From an uncultured Clostridia bacterium (GTDB taxonomy: Bacteria > Bacillota > Clostridia > Oscillospirales > Oscillospiraceae), in contig CAKNZJ010000265.1 of the NCBI GenBank assembly GCA_932222125.1, positions 28,754-92,753 of the forward strand: 64,000 nt of DNA, read 5' to 3'. Under the pieces are notes generated by a model. It made no database searches, was not told the origin of the DNA, and worked only from the letters and a program-made list of their open reading frames with translations. Both the position numbers and the translations under genes were made by a program. This document shows positions 51,642-59,657 of the stretch, one piece after another (positions within the stretch are counted from its first letter, which is position 1; each line of letters opens with the position of its first letter).

Positions 51642-53270
51642 ATGTCTAAGCTCATCTGCTATGGTGAGGAAGCCCGCCACGCCCTAGAGCGGGGCGTCAA
51701 CCAGCTGGCCGACACCGTCAAGATTACCATGGGCCCCAAGGGACGCAACGTGGTGCTGGATAAAAAGTTCGGCATTCCTCTGATCACTAATGACGGTGTG
51801 ACCATCGCCAAGGAGATCCAGCTGGAGGATCCCTTTGAGAACATGGGTGCTCAGATCGTCAAAGAGGTGTCCACCAAGACCAACGATGTGGCCGGCGATG
51901 GCACCACAACTGCCACCCTGCTGGCCCAGGCCATCATCCGGGAGGGCTTGAAGAATCTGGCTGCCGGCGCAAATCCGATGGTGATGAAGAAGGGCATCGC
52001 CAAGGCTACCACTGCCGCCATTGAGGAGATTAAGAAGAACTCCAAGCCCGTCTCCGGCACCTCCGATATCACACGGGTGGGCGCTATCTCCTCCGGCGAT
52101 GACGCCATCGGTGCTCTGATTGCTGAGGCCATGGAGAAGGTAAGTCACGACGGAGTCATCACTGTAGAGGAGTCCAAGACCGCTGACACCTACTCCGAAG
52201 TGGTGGAGGGCATGCAGCTGGACCGCGGCTATGTCACTCCCTATATGGTCACCGATACGGAGAAGATGGAAGCCATTCTAGATGATGCGCTCATCCTTCT
52301 CACCGACAAAAAGATCTCCTCTATCCAGGACTTGCTGCCCATCCTGGAGCAGGTGGTTCAAACCGGCAAAAAGCTGCTCATCGTGGCTGAAGACGTGGAG
52401 GGCGATGCGCTGTCCACCCTTCTGGTCAATAAGCTGCGCGGCACTCTGAACGTCTGCTGCATCAAGGCCCCCGGCTTTGGCGACCGGCGCAAGGAAATGC
52501 TGGAGGACATTGCTGTCCTCACCGGCGGCACCGTTATCTCCTCCGATCTGGGCATGGATGTCAAAGAGGCTACCATGGACATGCTGGGTACCGCCCGCCA
52601 GATCAAGGTCCAGAAGGAAAATACCATCATCGTAGACGGCAATGGAGCCTCTGACGCCATCGCCGCCCGGGTAGCTCAGATCCGCACTGCCATTGAGACC
52701 ACCACCTCCGACTACGACCGCGAGAAGCTCCAGGAGCGGCTTGCCAAGCTGGCCGGCGGTGTCGCCATCATTCGGGTGGGCGCTGCCACAGAGACCGAAA
52801 TGAAGGAGAAGAAGCTACGCATTGAGGACGCTCTGAATGCCACCCGCGCCGCGGTAGAAGAAGGCATTGTGGCCGGTGGCGGCACTGCCTATGTAAATGC
52901 CATCACCGCTGTGGAAGCCCTTCTGTCCCAGAGTGAGGGAGATGAAAAGACCGGCGTACAAATCATCGCCAGCGCTCTTGCCGAACCCATGAAGCAAATT
53001 GCAGCCAACGCCGGCATCGACGGCTCCGTGGTGCTGTCCAAGGTTATGGAGTCCAACAAGAAGGGCTATGGTTTTGACGCCTATAAGGAAGAATACTGCG
53101 ACATGATCTCCTCCGGCATTGTGGACCCAACCAAGGTGACTCGTTCCGCCCTGGAAAACGCTGCGTCCGTTGCCTCAGTACTGCTCACCACCGAGTCTCT
53201 GGTGGCTGATAAGCCTGAGCCCCCTGCCCCCATGCCCGCTGGAGCCCCTGACATGGGCGGTATGTACTAA
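51642..53270 (+). CDS. groEL: Chaperonin GroEL
   Basis: A 542-residue Hsp60 chaperonin with GPKGRNVVLDK, NDGVTIAKEI, the ATP motif GDGTTTATLLAQAI and the Gly/Met-rich C-terminus ending in MGGMY. It forms the double-ring folding chamber with GroES. GGAGGTAA precedes the ATG at 51642. A bidirectional terminator follows. Confidence 0.98.
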   Translation: MSKLICYGEEARHALERGVNQLADTVKITMGPKGRNVVLDKKFGIPLITNDGVTIAKEIQLEDPFENMGAQIVKEVSTKTNDVAGDGTTTATLLAQAIIREGLKNLAAGANPMVMKKGIAKATTAAIEEIKKNSKPVSGTSDITRVGAISSGDDAIGALIAEAMEKVSHDGVITVEESKTADTYSEVVEGMQLDRGYVTPYMVTDTEKMEAILDDALILLTDKKISSIQDLLPILEQVVQTGKKLLIVAEDVEGDALSTLLVNKLRGTLNVCCIKAPGFGDRRKEMLEDIAVLTGGTVISSDLGMDVKEATMDMLGTARQIKVQKENTIIVDGNGASDAIAARVAQIRTAIETTTSDYDREKLQERLAKLAGGVAIIRVGAATETEMKEKKLRIEDALNATRAAVEEGIVAGGGTAYVNAITAVEALLSQSEGDEKTGVQIIASALAEPMKQIAANAGIDGSVVLSKVMESNKKGYGFDAYKEEYCDMISSGIVDPTKVTRSALENAASVASVLLTTESLVADKPEPPAPMPAGAPDMGGMY

Positions 53271-53355
53271 GCCAAATTCCCACCTGACGCTTATCGGCTT
53301 TCACAGGCCGGCAAGCCCATTGGGCATCTACAAAAATAAAAGCCCCCACCTGTAT

Positions 53356-53389
53356 AAAAAATCCCCCGGCCATAGCCGGGGGATTTTTT
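53356..53389. terminator. Bidirectional terminator after groEL
   Basis: 15-bp perfect arms, 4-nt loop, A-run and T-run flanks. It serves groEL and the convergent HAD gene. Confidence 0.92.
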
Positions 53390-53398
53390 ATTATCTTG

Positions 53399-54073
53399 TC
53401 ACAGCTCCAGCCACTGTTTCAACCCCCATAAATCCTGTGCGATATGCACATGGGGATAGTGCGCAAAATCCGTGGCAGGGGTGGTACCATTTAGGACCGC
53501 ACAAAAGTCTAATCCTCCCCCCTGGGCAGTGGCTGCGTCAATGACAGTGTCCCCGCAAAACAGCGTTTCTGTCCGATCTAGCCCCAGCTTCTCCAGGGCA
53601 AACTCCATCCCTTCCGGGTCAGGCTTGGCCCTGGATACATCCTCGCCGCCCACCACCAAATCAACCAAGCGCTCCAACTCCCGGTAGACCAAAATCCGTT
53701 GGATGGTCTGTCTTGGCTTGGTGGATACAATGGCCACCTGAACTCCCTGCTCCTTAAGGGCAACCAGCAGCTCCTCCGTGCCGGGAAAAAGCCGGGTCCC
53801 CTCAATCATCAACTTGCGTCCGGCTCCGGTTGCCTTTATCCCCACCTGGTGCTGAAAGTGGGAAAAAAATGCCCGCTGACGTTCCGGATCATGGTCTCCA
53901 GTGAGGAGAGCATAGCCATCCTCCAAGGTCATTCCCACAGTATGGCGCACCTGTTCCTCCGTGGGCGGAGGCCAACCCAGCGCTTCCATCCCCTTTCGAT
54001 AGCCCTCCGCTATCGCCAGGGTGGAGTCTGCCAGGGTATAGTCAAAATCAAATAAAACGCCTCGATACTCCAT
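53399..54073 (-). CDS. HAD family phosphatase, phosphoglycolate phosphatase-like
   Basis: A 224-residue haloacid-dehalogenase hydrolase. The catalytic motif is DFDYTLADS (Asp9 nucleophile, Asp11), motif II is VSTKP, Lys in SRAKPDPEG and the metal motif GDTVIDAATA. Helical cap between 15 and 85 is of type I, as in Gph and PpaX. The ATG at 54073 is chosen because the longer reading has no family features. The substrate is not determined. Confidence 0.92.
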   Translation of the reverse strand: MEYRGVLFDFDYTLADSTLAIAEGYRKGMEALGWPPPTEEQVRHTVGMTLEDGYALLTGDHDPERQRAFFSHFQHQVGIKATGAGRKLMIEGTRLFPGTEELLVALKEQGVQVAIVSTKPRQTIQRILVYRELERLVDLVVGGEDVSRAKPDPEGMEFALEKLGLDRTETLFCGDTVIDAATAQGGGLDFCAVLNGTTPATDFAHYPHVHIAQDLWGLKQWLEL

Positions 54074-54143
54074 GTCGGTTCCTTTCCATGCCATTGCCGT
54101 TATCAGTATGATCGCTCTATGATACCACAGGAGAGCCCAAGAT

Positions 54144-54461
54144 TCAATGCTCTGCCTGTTCCAGCAAATTGGCTGCCCCATAGCGCAGACAGCGGTACAG
54201 CCGCTGCCTGCCCCGCTTCAACGTCCGGGACACGGTGGATTTATTCACGCCGAACTGATTGGCGATGTCCTCCATGGTCATATTCTTTCCATAATACAAG
54301 AACATGTACTCTCGTTGACGCTGGGTAATATCCTGACGCAGGGCATGGGTCAGATTCCGTTTCAGCCGGTTGAGCTGATCATGGTTATCCTCCGCCATCA
54401 GATTGGTGTAAACCGCCAAATCCACCATGCCAAACGTGTTGTCATAAGAAATGGTCTGCAT
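54144..54461 (-). CDS. Sigma-70 region 4-like HTH protein
   Basis: A 105-residue DNA-binding protein. Residues about 40-90 form a helix-turn-helix like sigma region 4 (LTQRQREYMFLYY-type, then MEDIANQFGVNKSTVSRTLKRGRQRL). No region 2 is present, so it is a regulator and not a full sigma factor, similar to phage-type late regulators. GGAGG precedes ATG 54461. It ends a three-gene cassette on the minus strand. Confidence 0.82.
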   Translation of the reverse strand: MQTISYDNTFGMVDLAVYTNLMAEDNHDQLNRLKRNLTHALRQDITQRQREYMFLYYGKNMTMEDIANQFGVNKSTVSRTLKRGRQRLYRCLRYGAANLLEQAEH

Positions 54462-54485
54462 CTGTTATGTCCTCCTTTTCTCCGC

Positions 54486-54728
54486 TCATTGAATCCCTGA
54501 CTGATGTTCTGTAGAATTGAGGGTAAATTTTTGGCAATATCCCTCCAAATGCCTGTACACTGCCCGGGTCTCCCGATACATCGCCCGCAGGGGGCGGATC
54601 CGTCCGGCCAGCTGCAAACGCCGCTGCTCATCCCCCTCCTGCCGTTGGACCCGCTCCAACTGGACAATGCGCTCCCGCAGCAGAGCCGATGACCGGTCGT
54701 ACTCTAATGATAGCTCATACAATGTCAT
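54486..54728 (-). CDS. Small coiled-coil protein
   Basis: An 80-residue charged helical protein (LRERIVQLERVQRQEGDEQRR) predicted to be a coiled coil, with a conserved-looking LRAMYRETRAVYRHLEGYC end. Unknown function. It overlaps the upstream gene by 4 bp and precedes the HTH gene, so the three are co-transcribed. Confidence 0.72.
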   Translation of the reverse strand: MTLYELSLEYDRSSALLRERIVQLERVQRQEGDEQRRLQLAGRIRPLRAMYRETRAVYRHLEGYCQKFTLNSTEHQSGIQ

Positions 54729-54940
54729 ACCCTCTCAATTCCGCCTCCCCACCCAGTTTTGGCAGGTCTCCCCACCCGTCTAAGCCGATGTGCAAAATAT
54801 CCTTTGGCATAGCTGGCCAAACAATCCTCGCAAACCGTGCTTCCCTCCAGCTCAAAATAGGGCTCCCCAGGATACAGTTCCCCTGCGCACATAGCGCAGT
54901 GCAATACCCAAACCCCTTTTATCTTCCATCCAATCGTCAT
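54725..54940 (-). CDS. Small zinc-ribbon protein
   Basis: A 71-residue protein with CAMC and CEDC motifs about 22 residues apart, likely a zinc ribbon, and a basic C-terminus. GGGAGA precedes ATG 54940; a longer reading overlaps the tRNA promoter region and is rejected. First gene of the cassette. Function unknown; such ribbons often bind nucleic acids or partner proteins. Confidence 0.7.
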   Translation of the reverse strand: MTIGWKIKGVWVLHCAMCAGELYPGEPYFELEGSTVCEDCLASYAKGYFAHRLRRVGRPAKTGWGGGIERV

Positions 54941-54979
54941 TCTCCCACTCCATTTCCCTTGCTTTTTTTCGAAAAACTG

Positions 54980-55008
54980 TTGACAAGCCCATCCCACACT
55001 GTTATAAT
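54980..55008 (+). promoter_or_regulatory. Promoter of the tRNA-Thr/tRNA-Tyr unit
   Basis: TTGACA (54980-54985), 17-bp spacer, TATAAT (55003-55008): a perfect consensus. Confidence 0.9.
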
Positions 55009-55037
55009 AATTTTCGTTCTGAGTATAGAGGCTTTGT

Positions 55038-55113
55038 GCTGGTGTAGCTCAGCCGGTAGAGCAGCTGATTTGTAATCAGCAGGTCGGGGGTTCGAATCCG
55101 TCCACCAGCTCCA
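55038..55113 (+). tRNA. tRNA-Thr (anticodon TGT)
   Basis: Complete cloverleaf: acceptor GCTGGTG/CACCAGC, D-arm with AGCCGGTAGAG, anticodon loop TTTGTAA giving TGT, T-arm GGTTCGAATCC, encoded CCA at 55111-55113. It decodes ACA and other threonine codons by wobble. Confidence 0.97.
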
Positions 55114-55139
55114 CCTTTCTTTCCTCACTCAGTCAATAC

Positions 55140-55224
55140 GGAGGAGTACCCAAGTGGCCAAAGGGGACAGACTGTAAATCTGCTGGCTTCGCCTTCGATG
55201 GTTCGAATCCATCCTCCTCCACCA
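55140..55224 (+). tRNA. tRNA-Tyr (anticodon GTA)
   Basis: Class II tRNA of 85 nt with a long variable arm. Acceptor GGAGGAG/CTCCTCC, anticodon loop CTGTAAA giving GTA, T-arm GGTTCGAATCC and encoded CCA at 55222-55224. Confidence 0.97.
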
Positions 55225-55369
55225 ACTGTGTAAGGGCAGGTGCTGCGGCATCTGCTCTTCATTCGTTTCCTTTATATCCTGACCAAGGAGGCACATCCTT
55301 CTTTCCAGCACAGCAACTCCTACCATTTCATATTTCCTCACCTCATTCTTCCCTCGCAATCGCAATATA

Positions 55370-55381
55370 GAACATTTGTTC
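55370..55381. promoter_or_regulatory. LexA-like (SOS) box
   Basis: GAACATTTGTTC fits the Gram-positive LexA operator GAAC-N4-GTTC. It lies 27 bp upstream of the -35 at 55408. The rest of the 55225-55601 gap has no gene. Confidence 0.5.
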
Positions 55382-55407
55382 TTCTTTGCTTCACTTTACC
55401 ATTCCTG

Positions 55408-55436
55408 TTGACAGAAGTCAATAAATGTTCTTTAAT
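55408..55436 (+). promoter_or_regulatory. Promoter of the hydrolase gene at 55602
   Basis: TTGACA (55408-55413), 17-bp spacer, TTTAAT (55431-55436). A weaker minus-strand promoter (TTGACT, 17 bp, TAAAGT) overlaps it. Confidence 0.68.
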
Positions 55437-55601
55437 TTATCTCATTCAATTTTTAAGAAAAGACCCTAAAATGGGACATGTTCCAGTTGACAATTGCACA
55501 TATTATCTAGGAAATCCCGCCTCCACAGCGGCCTGTCCACTTTAGGGTTGCCTTACATGCTTTGGAGGAATAGCCCGGAATATCATGCCAAGGAGGACAT
55601 C

Positions 55602-56558
55602 ATGAAAAAGCACACTACCTTTGGGTTGCTGGGTCTTGCTGCCGCAGGGGTGGCCGGAAGCTGGGCTGCTCTTGGCAACTATCTCTATCACCGCTCCTCT
55701 GCCGCTATGCGCCATTCCCCTGCCAGCACCCAAGATGAAGGCAGACTTTGGGCCCGGCGCAAGGAAGGCTTTCGGGAAGCCACCATCCAGGCACCAGATG
55801 GGGCTGCCCTCTGGGCTGCCTATGTCCCCAGCCCTTCCAATATCCATCGGTGGGCCCTATGTGTACATGGCTATGGCCAGAGCTATGAGGCTATCGGGGC
55901 CATTGGTTCGCACTACCATCAAGCCGGGTGGCATGTACTCATGCCCGACCAGCGTGCCCATGGCCAAAGTGAGGGAGACCATGTTGGCTGGGGCTATGAG
56001 GAGCGGCTGGATTTATTGGGCTGGATCAACTGGGTCCTTCGCCGGGATAAGCAGGCAGAAATCCTCCTTCACGGCGTGTCCATGGGGGCAGCCACCGTAC
56101 TCATGGCCACCGGCGGCCCACTCCCCCACCAGGTCAAAGCCGCTGTTTCTGATTGCTCCTACACCTCTATTGAAGCGGAAATGCGTCACATTCTGGCTCG
56201 TTCCAAACATGAACTGGACATCACTCCCATCCTTCCCGCCGGCATTCTATTTGCTGCCCTGCGTCAGACAACGCTGCGTCGTTCCGGGCTGGATTTACGG
56301 GTGGCGGCTCCCATCCAAGCGGTGGCCCACTCCAAAACCCCCACCCTGTTCATCCACGGCGTAGACGACAACTTTGTTCCCGCCTCCATGATGGGCAAGC
56401 TGTATCAAGCTGCCCGCTGTCCAAAGAGCTTTTTATGGATGCCTGGAGCCGGTCATGCCGAATCAGCACGGTCAAACCCCTCCCTCTACTGGGCCTTTGT
56501 CTCCACCTTCCTGCAAGACTATATGGAAGGCGCCCTATCACAGGAAAATGCCCTGTGA
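55602..56558 (+). CDS. Membrane-anchored alpha/beta hydrolase
   Basis: A 318-residue hydrolase of the COG1073 type. A signal-anchor helix spans about 6-27. The nucleophile elbow is HGVSMGAA with Ser160; HGYGQS (89-94) forms the oxyanion site; the acid is likely in HGVDDNFVP and the His in GAGHAES. Extracytoplasmic esterase or peptidase activity is likely. AAGGAGG precedes ATG 55602. Confidence 0.88.
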   Translation: MKKHTTFGLLGLAAAGVAGSWAALGNYLYHRSSAAMRHSPASTQDEGRLWARRKEGFREATIQAPDGAALWAAYVPSPSNIHRWALCVHGYGQSYEAIGAIGSHYHQAGWHVLMPDQRAHGQSEGDHVGWGYEERLDLLGWINWVLRRDKQAEILLHGVSMGAATVLMATGGPLPHQVKAAVSDCSYTSIEAEMRHILARSKHELDITPILPAGILFAALRQTTLRRSGLDLRVAAPIQAVAHSKTPTLFIHGVDDNFVPASMMGKLYQAARCPKSFLWMPGAGHAESARSNPSLYWAFVSTFLQDYMEGALSQENAL

Positions 56559-56579
56559 GCTATGCTCACAGGGCATTTT
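56545..56579 (+). terminator. Terminator of the hydrolase gene
   Basis: 16-bp perfect arms, 3-nt loop, ending in TTTT. The left arm overlaps the last codons of the gene. Confidence 0.88.
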
Positions 56580-56605
56580 AATCTCCTTTTCTTTCCCGAG
56601 GAACA

Positions 56606-57232
56606 CTACTGACCGCAGGCGCCAATCAACTCCCCAGCATAGGGAAGCTCCAAAATGGCGTCACATAACGTATGCCATTCCTCTAACTTATGGTTTTTCC
56701 GAGCGTAATAGCAGTTGGCCAACACCTCATAATTGAGTGTGACTGTACGCATTTGCTGGTAGCTGGCCGGTAACAGTTGAATCAAATCATACCAGTGCTC
56801 CTTGTCCCTTCCCTCCATATAGCGCAGCCGCACTTGCTCCAAGTAGCCCACATACCGCTTAAATCCCTCCAGCGAGGCGGCGGTCATATGATCGGTGGAA
56901 AAGTCCGATATCTCAATTGGTCTGGCGTGAATTTTATGCATGGTGGAGGTAGAGGAAGCCACCGTCCCTACCTTATAGGTATCAAACTCCTTCCACCAGT
57001 ACAGCGGAGCGGTGATATCCATTGACACAAAAATCTGCCGAAGAAACTTCCTATGGTCGGTGCCCGCGGAGCAAAGGCGCACCGCCAAAGATAAATCGTT
57101 CTCCCCCAACACATACTCTCCCTGCTGGTTATAGGCACTGTCCATTCTATCCCAACTGTTCATGGGGTTGCGAGCCCCCCGGATGGCATTTTCCAAATTC
57201 ATCACACTGACCCGCTCTACACGCAGCATCAT
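56606..57232 (-). CDS. Unknown protein, possibly ThyX-related
   Basis: A 208-residue protein with sequence blocks LRVERVSVMNLENAIRG, CSAGTDHRKFLRQIFVS and YWWKEFDTYKVGTVA-TSTMHK. These blocks recur in clostridia and phages, and the substrate-binding layout recalls flavin-dependent thymidylate synthase, but the ThyX RHR-x7-S signature is not obvious. ATG-ATG at 57232 follows GGAGTGAGG. Monocistronic. Function uncertain. Confidence 0.6.
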   Translation of the reverse strand: MMLRVERVSVMNLENAIRGARNPMNSWDRMDSAYNQQGEYVLGENDLSLAVRLCSAGTDHRKFLRQIFVSMDITAPLYWWKEFDTYKVGTVASSTSTMHKIHARPIEISDFSTDHMTAASLEGFKRYVGYLEQVRLRYMEGRDKEHWYDLIQLLPASYQQMRTVTLNYEVLANCYYARKNHKLEEWHTLCDAILELPYAGELIGACGQ

Positions 57233-57323
57233 CCTCACTCCTGTCTCAGTCCTTAGCCTGTATTCTACCAAAAACCGCCGGCTGGCACAATACAGACCGG
57301 CGGTTTTATATGTTTGAATGATC

Positions 57324-58409
57324 CTAGGAAGTAGAGATATATGTGCCCATGATATAGCCGGTAACTTCTATCCCATCCGTTCCGGAGTAGGAAATCTGAT
57401 ACCAACCTGCCCCGGCATCCGCCAGAACCTTGATCCCGTTTCCATTTGTCAGGCTGGCCACCACCTCATGGCTGGTACCTGGGCCGCTGCGTACTCGCAG
57501 GCCGGAACCGGCGCCTACCACAGTTCCCTCACTACCCACAGTCACCTCTTGGCTGGATGGGGTGGTCTCCGCTGGCGGCGTGGGGGACGGACTGCTTTCC
57601 GCCCGGTTGATGGGTCGGCAATAGACCTGGCATTGTCTGCTGATTCCACCGGCAGTGGCAGTGATCACCACACCGTGGAGGGTGCCGCTGTCATTTACAT
57701 TGGTGACCAACCCTGTACTGCTTACGGTGGCATACCGATTATCCGAGGAGGACCACGTCACCGCTCCATTCCAGTCAGAAGGTGTAAAGGCGGCCGTCAT
57801 CTGGAAGGTTTCCCCAACATACTGCAAGGTAAAATCAGTCCGGTTTAGGGTAAAGCCCGCCAGCCCCGTCACTGTCGGCGAGATAGATGGGGTCACATTT
57901 TGGCTAGGCGCCACTTCCCCGGTGGGCACATCACTGCTGTCCGTCGGGTTAGGGGACTGCTGGATGGGCTGATTGCTTTGTGTCGGCTGGGATGTCACCG
58001 GCAGGGATGACTGGACTGCGTTGGGATCATTTCCCCGATCATTGTGGCTACGAAGCCGGGGATAAATCAAGGTAAAAAGAATAACCAAGGCCGCAATGAT
58101 GATAATCAGGGAACACAGAAATGTGATCAATCTGGGCCAATTTATCTCCGAATTTCTCCCGCTGGACAGCCGCTTTCCACCTCTGACCGGATCATCATCC
58201 TCCCACTCATCATTAAACATATCCTGACCATCAAAGATATAGCCATCCTCCTCTTCTTCCCTGATATCCGCCTCAATGGTGGATAAGAGAAATGCCCTTT
58301 GAATATCATTTTGCTCACCACAAAAAGGGCACTTTCGATAGGTTACGCTATAATCCTGTCCACAACTCTCACATTGTATCAACTGGTCATGAGGGACTTT
58401 TGTGGGCAT
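57324..58409 (-). CDS. Membrane protein with zinc ribbon, Ig-like (BIG2) and SH3 domains
   Basis: A 361-residue protein. A cytoplasmic zinc ribbon (CESC at 13-16, CPFC at 27-30) and an acidic segment precede one transmembrane helix (about 94-117). Outside lie a Ser/Thr/Pro-rich linker, a BIG2 Ig-like domain (about 187-268) and a bacterial SH3 domain (about 290-361) likely to bind peptidoglycan. It could sense the wall and signal inward. Start at 58409; own transcript. Confidence 0.85.
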   Translation of the reverse strand: MPTKVPHDQLIQCESCGQDYSVTYRKCPFCGEQNDIQRAFLLSTIEADIREEEEDGYIFDGQDMFNDEWEDDDPVRGGKRLSSGRNSEINWPRLITFLCSLIIIIAALVILFTLIYPRLRSHNDRGNDPNAVQSSLPVTSQPTQSNQPIQQSPNPTDSSDVPTGEVAPSQNVTPSISPTVTGLAGFTLNRTDFTLQYVGETFQMTAAFTPSDWNGAVTWSSSDNRYATVSSTGLVTNVNDSGTLHGVVITATAGGISRQCQVYCRPINRAESSPSPTPPAETTPSSQEVTVGSEGTVVGAGSGLRVRSGPGTSHEVVASLTNGNGIKVLADAGAGWYQISYSGTDGIEVTGYIMGTYISTS

Positions 58410-58619
58410 AGGAGAATTCCTCCAATCTGATTATTTCGTCAAAATACCACATAATATAACACTTCATATTTTACACAGTTTGCGCAGTTTCGTCAATCCC
58501 TTTTGTTGTTATGTACACCCTTTCCATACGCCATCGCTTATTTTTCCTCCCTTTTCTCTTTCGTGTTAATAATGCTTCTAAAATTTTTCAGTTTGTCATT
58601 ATGACGGAATGAACGCAAC

Positions 58620-58651
58620 ATAGGGGGCGTTCCTGCAGGAACGTCCCCTAT
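58620..58651. terminator. Hairpin after the small membrane protein gene
   Basis: Near-perfect inverted repeat centred on CTGCAG with one mismatch per arm. No T-run. It lies just beyond the stop at 58655 on the minus strand. Confidence 0.55.
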
Positions 58652-58654
58652 GAT

Positions 58655-58891
58655 TCACAAGGATTTTTGGTGCTTTTTATTGAAAACCCAAGTCAGAATG
58701 CCACATATTATAATTCCAATCCCATATGGGATGCAATATACAAACGCAACACTTGGCGGGGCGCTGTAGCCTGCGTATCGCCCGCCCCACTGGAGCGTAC
58801 AGTAGTTGTACGCCACCATAGCACACATGACATTTGAGAGCAAGATTGTAAGCGCGGCAAAAAGATAGGTCAAGTACTCATACTTCTTCAT
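58655..58891 (-). CDS. Small membrane protein
   Basis: A 78-residue protein with two hydrophobic helices (about 8-28 and 48-70) and a lysine-rich end. It lies 18 bp after the XRE regulator gene on the same strand and shares its AT-rich composition, so it is probably co-transcribed and possibly regulated by it. GGAGGT precedes ATG 58891. Function unknown. Confidence 0.7.
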   Translation of the reverse strand: MKKYEYLTYLFAALTILLSNVMCAMVAYNYCTLQWGGRYAGYSAPPSVAFVYCIPYGIGIIICGILTWVFNKKHQKSL

Positions 58892-58909
58892 TACAAATAC
58901 CTCCTGGAT

Positions 58910-59365
58910 TTATTTCTTTTTGAAAATTAGAATAATACCCAATAGCATGAGCAGCGCAAACAAAGTAATGAGGATTCCCGTTCCGTTCAGAGTAATCATG
59001 GATGATGCATTGATCTGGTCAACAGACGACGGGTGCATAACTGTTAAAATACCAAACAGGGTGAGGCAAACAGCACCTATCAAACAAAAGAAAATGCCAA
59101 TTTTGCTCTCTCCTGCTTTACTGGAAGTTAAATCCTCGGTCTCCTTTGTTGAATTTTTGGAAGCACTTCCAGCCTGATTTTTGGTAAGCTCATCGATTGT
59201 AACTTGAAAATATTCACTTAAAGCTTTAAGTTTGTCTAATTCTGGGGTTGACATCCCCGTTTCCCATTTTGATATTGCTTGTCTTGAAACGCCGATTTTT
59301 TCTGCGAGCTGTTCTTGGGATAACCCACCTTTTCGCCTGAGCGTATATATTTTTTCAGACAACAT
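58910..59365 (-). CDS. XRE-family regulator with two membrane helices
   Basis: A 151-residue protein: an XRE helix-turn-helix (about 1-58, KIGVSRQAISKWETG), a Ser/Thr/Lys-rich linker and two C-terminal transmembrane helices (about 83-104 and 125-148). Membrane-tethered XRE repressors of this build are common in Firmicutes and often linked to bacteriocin or stress genes. The gene is AT-rich. GGAGGT precedes ATG 59365. Confidence 0.85.
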   Translation of the reverse strand: MLSEKIYTLRRKGGLSQEQLAEKIGVSRQAISKWETGMSTPELDKLKALSEYFQVTIDELTKNQAGSASKNSTKETEDLTSSKAGESKIGIFFCLIGAVCLTLFGILTVMHPSSVDQINASSMITLNGTGILITLFALLMLLGIILIFKKK

Positions 59366-59590
59366 GTAATTTACCTCCTTACTCAAACTATACCGCGATT
59401 CCCCGTGGCACTCTATCAACTACCCTTGAAACTTCCGCAACTAGCGGTTGCATTACAATAATTTGTGGAAAATTCATTTATTATTATCATACCTTACTCT
59501 ACTCTTACGCCCGTTGCAAATGTTTCTAGAGTTCGTGAAGTCGCCGGAGTTTTCGTGCATCAACACGAAAGAGAAAAGGGACTTTTTTTC

Positions 59591-59619
59591 TTGCAGCTTT
59601 GCCCCATACGCATTATAAT
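59591..59619 (+). promoter_or_regulatory. Promoter of the AAA ATPase gene
   Basis: TTGCAG (59591-59596), 17-bp spacer, TATAAT (59614-59619). Confidence 0.78.
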
Positions 59620-59657
59620 AGTATTTGTAAAATAGACAGAAATGGAGTGTGCCTGCC

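Noticed and set aside
55129..55365. Minus-strand ORF over the tRNA genes
   Set aside because: It is the antisense translation of tRNA-Tyr (the familiar MDSNHRR-type shadow) and has no ribosome site.
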